From: SM1-46 sp002451215
GTDB lineage: Bacteria; Pseudomonadota; Gammaproteobacteria; Acidiferrobacterales; Sulfurifustaceae
Length of the DNA: 40,417 nucleotides
Assembly (NCBI GenBank): GCA_002451215.1
Contig: DKBM01000085.1
Coordinates: 1-40,417, forward strand
Reading direction: 5' to 3'
The first letter of the stretch is position 1, and every line of letters begins with the position of its first letter. A program made the translations under genes and the position numbers. The notes beneath the pieces were generated by a model, which saw only the letters and a program-made list of their open reading frames with translations, was not told the DNA's origin and made no database searches. Positions 34,182 to 40,417 of this stretch are shown in pieces.

Positions 34182-34634
34182 CTACTCGATGATGAACAGC
34201 GCTTCGCCGTACTCAACCGGCTGCCCGTTCTCTTTCAGAATCGCCTTGACCACGCCCGCCTTGTCCGACTCGATTTCGTTCAGCATCTTCATGGCTTCAA
34301 TGATGCAAACGGTGTCGCCGACGTTGACCGTCGAACCGACCTCGACGAATGGCTTCGCCCCGGGCGAGGGTGCGCGGTAGAAACTGCCTACCATCGGCGA
34401 TGTGACGGCATGTCCGGGGGGCACGTGCGAGGCTGGCCCCTCGGCCGATGCGACGGGTGTCGGTGCAGCAGCCGGCGCGGCGGGCGCCGGGGCGGGTGCC
34501 ATGGTCATCATCGGCGCTGGGAGGCCGCTGGTGCGACTGATGCGAATCGACTCCTCGCCTTCCTTGATCTCAATCTCGGCAAGGCTCGATTCCTCGAGCA
34601 TTTCAATGAGCTTCTTGACTTTGCGGATGTCCAT
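34182..34634 (-). CDS. accB: Acetyl-CoA carboxylase biotin carboxyl carrier protein
   Basis: Carries the biotin that shuttles CO2 between AccC and the carboxyltransferase. The 150-residue protein starts MDIRKVKKLIEMLEESSLAEIEIKEGEE, then has a flexible Ala/Pro linker (about 36-72) and the biotinyl domain with SPMVGSFYRAPSPGAKPFVEVG and EAMKMLNEIES, where Lys116 is the biotinylated residue. Short spacing to aroQ upstream (six bases) and accC downstream supports an aroQ-accB-accC operon. Confidence 0.97.
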   Translation of the reverse strand: MDIRKVKKLIEMLEESSLAEIEIKEGEESIRISRTSGLPAPMMTMAPAPAPAAPAAAPTPVASAEGPASHVPPGHAVTSPMVGSFYRAPSPGAKPFVEVGSTVNVGDTVCIIEAMKMLNEIESDKAGVVKAILKENGQPVEYGEALFIIE

Positions 34635-34640
34635 GCGGGT

Positions 34641-35087
34641 TTACCCTTTTTGCTTCAGACGTTCGATCGCCGCGGACAGGGCCAATTCATAGCCTTGCGG
34701 TCCGAGGCCGGTGATGGCGCCGACCGCGAGGTCGGAGAAATAGGATTGCTTGCGGAAGGACTCGCGTGCGTGCACGTTTGAAAGATGCACCTCGATGAAT
34801 GGGATCTTCGCCGCAGCCAGGGCGTCACGCAGCGCGACGCTGGTGTGCGTGAAAGCCGCCGGGTTGATCAAAATGAACGCCACTTTTTCGGCATGCGCCT
34901 GCTGCACACGATTGACCAACTCGTGCTCGGCGTTGCTCTGAAAGAATTGGATGCGGTGACCGGCGGCCTGCGCCTGTGCGCTGAGCCGGGCATTGATCTC
35001 CTCGAGGGTCGCGCGCCCGTAGTGTTCCGGCTCGCGACTGCCGAGCAGGTTCAGGTTCGGTCCGTTCAGGACGAGCAGTTCAGCCAT
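34641..35087 (-). CDS. aroQ: 3-dehydroquinate dehydratase, type II
   Basis: Third step of the shikimate pathway. The 148-residue dodecameric type II enzyme has LVLNGPNLNLLGSREPEHYG with the catalytic tyrosine in the lid, LEEINARL, FILINPAAFTHTSVALRDAL (substrate-binding Asn and His) and EVHLSNVHARESFRKQSYFSD with the second catalytic histidine/arginine. It begins the aroQ-accB-accC operon. The 230 bp upstream contains its likely promoter. Confidence 0.96.
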   Translation of the reverse strand: MAELLVLNGPNLNLLGSREPEHYGRATLEEINARLSAQAQAAGHRIQFFQSNAEHELVNRVQQAHAEKVAFILINPAAFTHTSVALRDALAAAKIPFIEVHLSNVHARESFRKQSYFSDLAVGAITGLGPQGYELALSAAIERLKQKG

Positions 35088-35317
35088 GCCTAGGTGCCGT
35101 AAGCGGTCATAATTCGGGTGCAGCCGGCGCGTTCCGGCGGCATACTGCAGCGATTATCGGGCAATCTCCAGCCATCTTGCCGGTAGGGTCCTGAGGCTAG
35201 GCATTGTGACCGGCCATTATGACCCTGTCTAGTCAGGGGACTTGGTGTTTCGATATTGGTCGAAATTTCACGCAAGATCGACGCAGAAACGGGCGCAATC
35301 GATCCATGTCAACGCCG
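35088..35317. other. Intergenic region aroQ-tlpA with inverted repeats
   Basis: This 230-bp region between the tlpA stop and the aroQ start has no convincing gene. It contains an exact inverted repeat TTTCGA, six-base spacer, TCGAAA (35248-35265) and another, CCCTG, six bases, CAGGG (35223-35238). On the minus strand CATAAT about 130 bases before aroQ could be a -10 box, but no clear -35 accompanies it. No T tract identifies a terminator for tlpA. Confidence 0.4.
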
Positions 35318-35854
35318 CTATTGTTTCCCGAGCGATTCCAGCAGGCGTTCAAGCTCATCGCCCCGGAATGCCCCGAGTTTTCGGAAAACCACCCGGTTTT
35401 CGCGATCGAGGATGACCGTAAACGGGAGCGAGCCGCTGCGGTTTCCGAATAGTTCCATGATTCTCAGTGCCACGGCGTCGTTCACCAGCAGGGGGTAGCC
35501 GATTCCATGAGACTTCCGGTACTTCGCTACCTCGGCGGGCTGATCGACCGCGATCCCAATCACCTGTACGCCTTGGTCCGCGAAGCGCTCTTGCGCAGCG
35601 ATGAGCAGCGGGATCTCCTCGCGGCAAGGAGGACACCACGTGGCCCAAAAGTTCAGTACCTGTACCTTGCCGCTCCACTCCGCGAGTTTGCGTGGCCGGC
35701 CGTCCAGGTCCACCAGTGAAAACTGTAGCGCCTGGGTCGCCGCATCGGCTTCCGGGACGGACGGTGCTCGAAGCGTCAGTGCTACCCAGAATCCCAGTGC
35801 GAGCGCACAGATTCCGATCCCGGCGAGCAGGCTGTTACGCAGCGCGACAGACAT
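35318..35854 (-). CDS. TlpA/ResA-type periplasmic thiol-disulfide oxidoreductase
   Basis: A 178-residue membrane-anchored thioredoxin. An N-terminal helix (about 8-28) anchors it, and the periplasmic domain has VQVLNFWATWCPPCREE (Cys74, Cys77), VIGIAVDQPAEVAKYRKSHGIGYP and the cis-proline in SGSLPFTVILD. It belongs to the TlpA/ResA/CcmG reductase group; the insertion pattern does not let me decide on cytochrome c maturation. It follows dsbD by 33 bp on the same strand, so DsbD is its probable electron donor. Confidence 0.9.
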   Translation of the reverse strand: MSVALRNSLLAGIGICALALGFWVALTLRAPSVPEADAATQALQFSLVDLDGRPRKLAEWSGKVQVLNFWATWCPPCREEIPLLIAAQERFADQGVQVIGIAVDQPAEVAKYRKSHGIGYPLLVNDAVALRIMELFGNRSGSLPFTVILDRENRVVFRKLGAFRGDELERLLESLGKQ

Positions 35855-35887
35855 AAATTCCAGGCAGAGAGCGTGATGCGAGGGAGA

Positions 35888-38128
35888 TCAGATCTTGCGC
35901 AGCAGCGCAATGAAGTCGTCCGGCCCGCGGAAGCCGTAGGTTCGCAAATCGCGCTGCTCCTTGCCGTCCTTGTCGAAGAACAGAATCGCTGGGGGCCCGA
36001 ATACCCCGAAGCGGGACTTAATGGCTTTGGTCTGCGGGTCGTTCGGATCGGTGACATCTGCCTGTAGCAGCACAAAGCGGTTCATTTCCTGCTGCACGCG
36101 TGCCTCGCTGAAGGTTGCCTTCTCCATGCGTACGCAGTCGGTGCACCAAGTGGCGAAGTAGTCGAGCAGGACCGGTTTGCCGGCGCGCTTTGCTTCGGCG
36201 AGCTGCCGGTCGAGTTCCGCGAGGCTGCCGACGCGCTGGAAGCGATGCGCTTCTGCGCCAGCCGTGCCCTTGCCGCTCATGCTGACTGCGCCGACGTTGA
36301 GTGGCAGTGGGCTCAGGATATCGCGGTTCCCCACAAAGCCCCCGAGCATGGCGGCTACACCCCAGATGAGCGATGCGGTTCCGACGCCCTTCCAGAGGTA
36401 CTGCCACCCGCTCGCACCATGCGGGAGGCTTTGCGTCGCACCGAGGTAAATGCCGACGATGATCAGCAATGCCGCCCACAACAGCAGCACCGGCACTTCC
36501 GGGATGAGGCCAAGCAGATAGATCGCCACTGCAATCAGCAGCACGCCGAAGACGTGCTTGACGCGATCCATCCAGGGACCCGCCTTCGGCAGCAGGAAGC
36601 CCGCCCCGACGCCGATGGTGATCAGAATCACGCCCATGCCGAGCGCCATCGAGAACATGATCGCCCCGCCCAGCACCGGGTCGCGATTGGCAATCGCAAC
36701 TCCCAGCGCCGAGATCAGCAGCGGCGACACGCAGGCGCCGATTACCAGCGCCGAGAGCATACCCATGCCGAACAGCCCGAACAGCGCACCACCTTTGATG
36801 TGTTTGAATCGACCCTGCATGTGTTGCGACTGCGAGTGCAGGTGCGACTGGAGGAATGACGGCATCTGTAGTTCGTAGAGGCCGAACATGGAAAGCGACA
36901 GCCCAACGAACAACGCGGCGAAGATGCCCAATGCCCACGGGCTTTGGAAATAGGCCTGCAACTGCTCACCAGTGGCGCCGGCAATGACACCAGCAATGGT
37001 ATAGGTTGCCGCTGTGCCAAGTACGTAGGCACTCGACATCAGTCCACCTTCCAGCTTGGTGATGCGCCGGTCGGCGGCCGAGCCGACCAGCACGCTCGAA
37101 AGAATCGGGATCATCGGCAGCACGCAGGGCGTGAACGTGAGCAGCAGTCCGATACCGAAGGCGCCAAGCACGTAGACGATGAATTTCTTGTCAGGCGCCT
37201 TGGGCGTCGAAGGCGCACTTGTTGCGACTGCCATGCCCTGGAGGTTGAAGGTCTTGATCGCCGGCGGATAGCAGATCGCCACGCCCTTTTCCGAGCAGCC
37301 CTGGTAGCCGACAGCGAGCGCTGCATCGGCGCCGGCACTCGCCAGTCCGCTGATCGGCACCAGTACTTCGAAGGGCTTCTCGTAGACCTCGGTCTTCCCA
37401 ACAAACTCGTCGGCCTTGACCTTGCCCGCCGGCAGCTGGATCTTGCCGAGCTGTACGCCACCGGAGGTGCCCGCCAGTTTGAAAGTGGTCTTGTCTCGAT
37501 ACAGATAGCAGCACTCGTTAATCTCAAAGCGCACCTTCACCGCATCCGCACCGGCCGGCGTGATCTGCACGATAAACGCCTTTTCCGGATCGACGGGCTC
37601 CAGGCCATCGCCGGCCGGCGCGACTGAACGCGCCAGATCTTTGAGCGAGGAAAGCGTTTCCCGGGATTTGGGCGCGGCAGCGGCCGTTGCGACCAGCACC
37701 GGCAGGCGAAACTCTACTTCCTTGACGATTGGCGGGTAACAGACGCCGACTGGTTCATTACAGCCCTGCGCGGTGATCTTCACGCGCAACGTCTTGGCGC
37801 CGTCCCCGGTGCGCTCGAGCGGTATGCGCGCGCTGACCGACTTTACATAAGTCTCGACGTCCCCGAACAGCGGATCCGTTTTGCGCTTGCCCGCGGGCAG
37901 CACCGCCGGTTTCGGTGTGACGGCCGGATCGAGCGATTCGAATTTGAATTTGTCGCGATACAGGTAATAGCCCGGCGCGATCTTCCAGTTCGCCTCAATG
38001 GTTCTCCCATCGATCACGCGTGTGCTGAGCGCGAAGGCTTTGTCCGGTTCCAGCAGCTCATCTTCCGGTGCCGCGAAAATCACGGCACTGAAGGCAAGTA
38101 GGGCGAGCAAGGCAAGGAGGCGTTTCAT
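35888..38128 (-). CDS. dsbD: Thiol:disulfide interchange protein DsbD with duplicated N-terminal domain
   Basis: Moves electrons from cytoplasmic thioredoxin to periplasmic thiol proteins. The product is 746 residues, longer than E. coli DsbD (about 565). After a signal peptide there are two tandem DsbD-alpha domains: about 25-145 with Cys123/Cys130 (GCNEPVGVCYPP) and about 175-300 with Cys278/Cys286 (GCSEKGVAICYPP). The eight-helix membrane domain follows (TFTPCVLPMIPILSS with Cys335, and IGACVSPLL), then the C-terminal thioredoxin domain YFATWCTDCVRM (Cys662, Cys665). All redox cysteines are present. ATGA overlap with cutA; tlpA follows. Confidence 0.94.
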   Translation of the reverse strand: MKRLLALLALLAFSAVIFAAPEDELLEPDKAFALSTRVIDGRTIEANWKIAPGYYLYRDKFKFESLDPAVTPKPAVLPAGKRKTDPLFGDVETYVKSVSARIPLERTGDGAKTLRVKITAQGCNEPVGVCYPPIVKEVEFRLPVLVATAAAAPKSRETLSSLKDLARSVAPAGDGLEPVDPEKAFIVQITPAGADAVKVRFEINECCYLYRDKTTFKLAGTSGGVQLGKIQLPAGKVKADEFVGKTEVYEKPFEVLVPISGLASAGADAALAVGYQGCSEKGVAICYPPAIKTFNLQGMAVATSAPSTPKAPDKKFIVYVLGAFGIGLLLTFTPCVLPMIPILSSVLVGSAADRRITKLEGGLMSSAYVLGTAATYTIAGVIAGATGEQLQAYFQSPWALGIFAALFVGLSLSMFGLYELQMPSFLQSHLHSQSQHMQGRFKHIKGGALFGLFGMGMLSALVIGACVSPLLISALGVAIANRDPVLGGAIMFSMALGMGVILITIGVGAGFLLPKAGPWMDRVKHVFGVLLIAVAIYLLGLIPEVPVLLLWAALLIIVGIYLGATQSLPHGASGWQYLWKGVGTASLIWGVAAMLGGFVGNRDILSPLPLNVGAVSMSGKGTAGAEAHRFQRVGSLAELDRQLAEAKRAGKPVLLDYFATWCTDCVRMEKATFSEARVQQEMNRFVLLQADVTDPNDPQTKAIKSRFGVFGPPAILFFDKDGKEQRDLRTYGFRGPDDFIALLRKI

Positions 38129-38454
38129 CAGGATTTTTCCGGGTTATTGATCCAGGTGAGGTAGTCCGCGAAACCGCCGACGATTGGGACCGAGACCACC
38201 TCGGGAAGTTCGTACGGGTGAAGCTCCAGTAGGCGACGTTGCAGCGCGCGATAGCCGCGCACCGGTGCCTTGATGATAAGCAACAACTCGGCGGCGGTTT
38301 CGACTTTGCCCCGCCAACGGTAAACCGATTTTGCGATCGGCAGGATGTTCACGCACGCAGCCAGATGCTCGCCAACCAGTGTCTCGGCGATTCGCTCCGC
38401 CGTGTCGGCGTCCGGGCAGGTCGTCAGCACCAACTGCAGCGCGGGTCGGGGCAC
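38128..38454 (-). CDS. cutA: Divalent-cation tolerance protein CutA
   Basis: Small trimeric ferredoxin-fold protein linked to copper tolerance; its precise function is unsettled. The 108-residue product starts at a GTG (38454) four bases after the ankyrin-gene stop and has LVLTTCPDADTAERIAETLVGEHLAACVNI, SVYRWRGKVETAAELLLIIK, and HPYELPEVVSVPIVGG, the conserved CutA signature. Its TGA overlaps the dsbD ATG by four bases. cutA-dsbD adjacency is usual in gammaproteobacteria. Confidence 0.94.
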   Translation of the reverse strand: MPRPALQLVLTTCPDADTAERIAETLVGEHLAACVNILPIAKSVYRWRGKVETAAELLLIIKAPVRGYRALQRRLLELHPYELPEVVSVPIVGGFADYLTWINNPEKS

Positions 38455-38458
38455 CGCA

Positions 38459-39028
38459 CTATTCCTTTCCGCCCGCCTCGCGCAGCAATCGAACCACCTC
38501 CAGGTGGTCGCGAAGCTGGGCGAAGTAGAGTGCAGTGTAGCCGTCCTTGCCCCGCACGTTCGGATCCGCGCCGGCCTTCAACAGCACCTCAACGACCGGC
38601 GCATAGCCGCTTGTAGCGGCGGCGCGCAGGGGCGTGACACCAAAGTCGCTCGCGAGATTCACATCGGCACCCTTCGTAATCAGTGCCTCCATAACGAAGA
38701 TGTCGTCGTTCCACGCAGCATGCTTGAGGGCCGTATCGCCGTCGCGATCGCGGGCGTTTAGTTTCGCGCCGCGAGCCAGCAGCAGTTCCACCAGCTCGAG
38801 ACGGCCGGCTCCGGCTGCGTGCATAAGTGGCGTCATGCCGCGTTGGTCGCCAACGTTTGGATCCGCTCCGTTGTCGAGCAATTGCCTGGACTTGGCGATA
38901 TCGCCCCCGCGGACCGCACTGATTAGCGGGTCCACGGCTCCGGCTGCATCCACGCCATACGGAACGCCCATTGTTGAAACGGCGAGCAATAGCCCCAATA
39001 TGGAAGAGACATGGCGTGTGTGAAACAT
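38459..39028 (-). CDS. Exported ankyrin-repeat protein
   Basis: A 189-residue protein with a signal peptide (cleavage near VDAAGA, about residue 30) and about five ankyrin repeats: DPLISAVRGGDIAKSRQLLDNG, then GMTPLMHAAGAGRLELVELLLARG, GDTALKHAAWNDDIFVMEALITKG, GVTPLRAAATSGYAPVVEVLLKAG and GYTALYFAQLRDHLEVVRLLREAG. No catalytic domain is attached. It is likely periplasmic and may act as a protein-binding scaffold; E. coli-like chromosomes do not have it at this spot. AGGAG eight bases before the ATG. It heads the cutA-dsbD-tlpA run. Confidence 0.85.
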   Translation of the reverse strand: MFHTRHVSSILGLLLAVSTMGVPYGVDAAGAVDPLISAVRGGDIAKSRQLLDNGADPNVGDQRGMTPLMHAAGAGRLELVELLLARGAKLNARDRDGDTALKHAAWNDDIFVMEALITKGADVNLASDFGVTPLRAAATSGYAPVVEVLLKAGADPNVRGKDGYTALYFAQLRDHLEVVRLLREAGGKE

Positions 39029-39118
39029 CGGAAGCTCTCCTGGTTTCAGGGGGATTGCCCGTTGTGGGGCAGGTCGCTTTGACCCGATACGCGGATAGAC
39101 GCCAACAAGCAGCGCGTT

Positions 39119-39146
39119 ATTCTAGCCAAACCTGCGACATCTCCAA
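39119..39146 (-). promoter_or_regulatory. Candidate promoter of the ankyrin-cutA-dsbD operon
   Basis: On the minus strand TTGGAG (39146-39141) and TAGAAT (39124-39119) are 16 bases apart, about 90 bases upstream of the ankyrin gene. The -10 is good and the -35 matches at three positions. It lies in the divergent region with fxsA. Confidence 0.4.
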
Positions 39147-39183
39147 GGCGAGCGCCGCGGTCGGCCAAACATAGACGGAATCG

Positions 39184-39633
39184 ATGCCCCTATTCTTACC
39201 TGTCTTCCTGCTGATCGGCGCAGAAATATGGATGCTGATCGAGGTGGGATCGCGCCTCGGCGCCGGCGCGACGTTGCTGCTGCTCGCATTCGCCGCTGTC
39301 GCGGGTGGAATGCTGATTCGCGCCGAAGGGTTCACCGCGGCACGTCGGATCAATGCTGCGGCCGCAGCCGGCGAGTCGCCGGCTGCCGAGATGATGGCGA
39401 GCTTCGCCCGCCTGCTGGCCGGATTGCTGCTAATTTCCCCCGGCTTTCTTACGGATTTTCTCGCCCTGGCACTGCTGGTCCCGGCCGTGCGCCGCTGGAT
39501 GGCGAACGCCTTGTTCTCAGGAGTGAAGCGGAGTGCCACGCATGGCCCAGCAACTGGCCCCCAAGATGTGCCCCCAGGCCGGTCAGGCGCCGGCCGGGTT
39601 ATCGAGGGAGAATCGAATCGGCTCGGCGACTGA
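39184..39633 (+). CDS. fxsA: FxsA-family membrane protein
   Basis: A small inner-membrane protein; in E. coli its overexpression relieves exclusion of phage T7 by the F plasmid. The 149-residue product has three to four hydrophobic segments (PLFLPVFLLIGAEIWMLIEV, GATLLLLAFAAVAGGMLI, LLAGLLLISPGFLTDFLAL, LALLVPAVRRW) and the family signature around ISPGFLTDFLALALLVP. The C terminus is hydrophilic. Its location just upstream of groES is a common gammaproteobacterial arrangement. Physiological role is unknown. Confidence 0.88.
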   Translation: MPLFLPVFLLIGAEIWMLIEVGSRLGAGATLLLLAFAAVAGGMLIRAEGFTAARRINAAAAAGESPAAEMMASFARLLAGLLLISPGFLTDFLALALLVPAVRRWMANALFSGVKRSATHGPATGPQDVPPGRSGAGRVIEGESNRLGD

Positions 39634-39648
39634 GGTGGTCACCGGGCG

Positions 39649-39676
39649 TTGACATTAAGAGCGCCATCGATATCAT
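39649..39676 (+). promoter_or_regulatory. Sigma70-type promoter of groES-groEL
   Basis: A perfect TTGACA (39649-39654) and TATCAT (39671-39676) are 16 bases apart. The -10 box ends exactly at the first base of the CIRCE operator, so a bound repressor would block RNA polymerase. This fits a HrcA-controlled vegetative promoter rather than a sigma32 promoter. Confidence 0.75.
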
Positions 39677-39702
39677 TGGCACTCACCTGAGCCGAGTGCT
39701 AA
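39676..39702. promoter_or_regulatory. CIRCE operator (HrcA-binding site)
   Basis: TTGGCACTC, nine bases, GAGTGCTAA: the left arm differs from the CIRCE consensus TTAGCACTC at one position and the right arm is exact, with the standard nine-base spacer. It sits about 100 bases before groES. This predicts an HrcA repressor elsewhere in the genome and heat-inducible groESL. Confidence 0.9.
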
Positions 39703-39805
39703 TAATCCTTCCGGATTCCTGGCCTCGGCTCCGTCCGTTAGTGCTTAGCTCAACCTCAATTTCCGGGAAAACTCAGCCGGTTAGCAATTCTGAAGGAGGA
39801 ATCGT

Positions 39806-40132
39806 ATGAGTGCCCAACCTGCGACCAAAGGAGAACCCTCAGTGAAAATTCGTCCGCTTCATGACCGCGTGATCGTTCGCCGCCTCGAAGAGGAGCGCAA
39901 GACCGCCGGCGGCATCGTGATCCCCGACACCGCCAAGGAAAAGCCAATCCAGGGCGAGGTCATCGCCGTTGGTACCGGCAAGATTCTGGAGGACGGCAAG
40001 GTTCGCCCACTCGACGTGAAAGTCGGCGACAGAATCCTGTTCGGCAAGTATTCCGGTACCGAGGTAAAGGTCGGTAGCGAAGAGCTGCTCGTGATGCGCG
40101 AAGAAGACATCATGGGCGTGGTTGAGAAGTAA
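39806..40132 (+). CDS. groES: Co-chaperonin GroES
   Basis: Heptameric lid of the GroEL chaperonin. From GTG 39842 the protein is the canonical 96 residues (KIRPLHDRVIVRRLEEE, mobile-loop EERKTAGGIVIPDTAKEKP, GDRILFGKYSGTEVK). An in-frame ATG at 39806 would add 12 residues (MSAQPATKGEPS). Both starts have good ribosome sites: AGGAGGA five bases before 39806 and AAAGGAG eight bases before 39842. I list the longer limit because its site is the stronger, but the shorter form matches the family and may be the real or the main product. groEL follows after 28 bases. Confidence 0.92.
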   Translation: MSAQPATKGEPSVKIRPLHDRVIVRRLEEERKTAGGIVIPDTAKEKPIQGEVIAVGTGKILEDGKVRPLDVKVGDRILFGKYSGTEVKVGSEELLVMREEDIMGVVEK

Positions 40133-40160
40133 TCAACGAATTCGACAGAGAGAGGAAATC

Positions 40161-40417
40161 ATGGCAGCGAAAGACGTTTTGTTTGGCGACTCCGCCCGCG
40201 CCCGCATGTTGCGTGGCGTGAATGTCCTGGCCGATGCGGTTAAGGTCACGCTCGGCCCCAAGGGCCGCAACGTGGTGCTCGAGAAGAGCTTCGGCGCACC
40301 GACCGTCACGAAGGACGGTGTCTCGGTGGCGAAGGAAATCGAGCTCAAGGACAAGTACGAAAACATGGGTGCGCAGATGGTGAAGGAGGTCGCGAGCAAG
40401 ACCTCCGACGTGGCCGG
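40161..40417 (+). CDS. groEL: Chaperonin GroEL (partial, cut by window end)
   Basis: First 85 residues of GroEL, starting MAAKDVLFGDSARARMLRGV. The ATP-binding stretch VKVTLGPKGRNVVLEKSFG and PTVTKDGVSVAKEIEL are intact, with the Asp of TKDGVS that contacts the nucleotide. AGAGAGGAAATC precedes the ATG. The remainder lies beyond the window; nothing suggests truncation of the gene itself. Confidence 0.97.
   Translation, partial: MAAKDVLFGDSARARMLRGVNVLADAVKVTLGPKGRNVVLEKSFGAPTVTKDGVSVAKEIELKDKYENMGAQMVKEVASKTSDVA

Overview
The window is a GC-rich chromosomal segment of a gammaproteobacterium, densely packed with housekeeping genes. The placement rests on gene order. trxA-rho lies divergent from rhlB. 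dusB-fis overlaps and is followed by purH-purD. aroQ-accB-accC-prmA is followed by a zinc-ribbon DUF3426 gene and dusB. cutA-dsbD lies close to fxsA-groES-groEL. These neighbourhoods are typical of Gammaproteobacteria, but gene content alone does not fix the order or genus. I see no tRNA, rRNA, insertion sequence, prophage, CRISPR array or integrase gene.

Layout. (1) 16-2086: thiD and hemH overlap on the minus strand; a 54-residue rubredoxin gene is on the plus strand. (2) 2318-9819, plus strand: a fatty acid beta-oxidation cassette of fadE-type acyl-CoA dehydrogenase, thiolase, FadJ-type hydratase/dehydrogenase and an acyl-CoA ligase. The ligase is preceded by a hairpin and a 31-codon leader ORF. 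(3) 9854-16049, minus strand: prmB, malate dehydrogenase, short malic enzyme, a secreted nuclease, rpmE, rho and trxA. (4) 16230-19142, plus strand: rhlB and two methionine-salvage genes (mtnD, mtnB). (5) 19149-25161: GNAT acetyltransferase, an NfeD/SPFH membrane-quality pair, a secreted unknown, an unusual hydrolase-like/TlpA fusion, a YciA thioesterase and a DUF3108 protein. (6) 25194-39028, one long minus-strand run: ankyrin protein, cutA, dsbD, tlpA, aroQ, accB, accC, prmA, DUF3426 protein, dusB, fis, purH, purD, tsaC and hemF. (7) 39184-40417, plus strand: fxsA, groES and the start of groEL behind a sigma70-type promoter and a CIRCE operator.

Data quality. Four two-base N runs (2655, 20315, 21246, 28855) each sit inside a conserved gene. 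At each, family knowledge says roughly 25-90 codons are missing. They are collapsed assembly gaps, not real truncations, so the coordinates and lengths of fadE, nfeD, the SPFH gene and purH are compressed.

I found no clearly undescribed biological system. The most unusual signals are small: a degenerate heptamer array in inverted orientation between accC and prmA, an intrinsic terminator embedded in the signal-peptide codons of the nuclease gene, the leader ORF coupled to the acyl-CoA ligase, a 26-bp perfect palindrome between trxA and rho, two in-frame groES starts that each have a good ribosome site, and the hydrolase-like/TlpA fusion protein.
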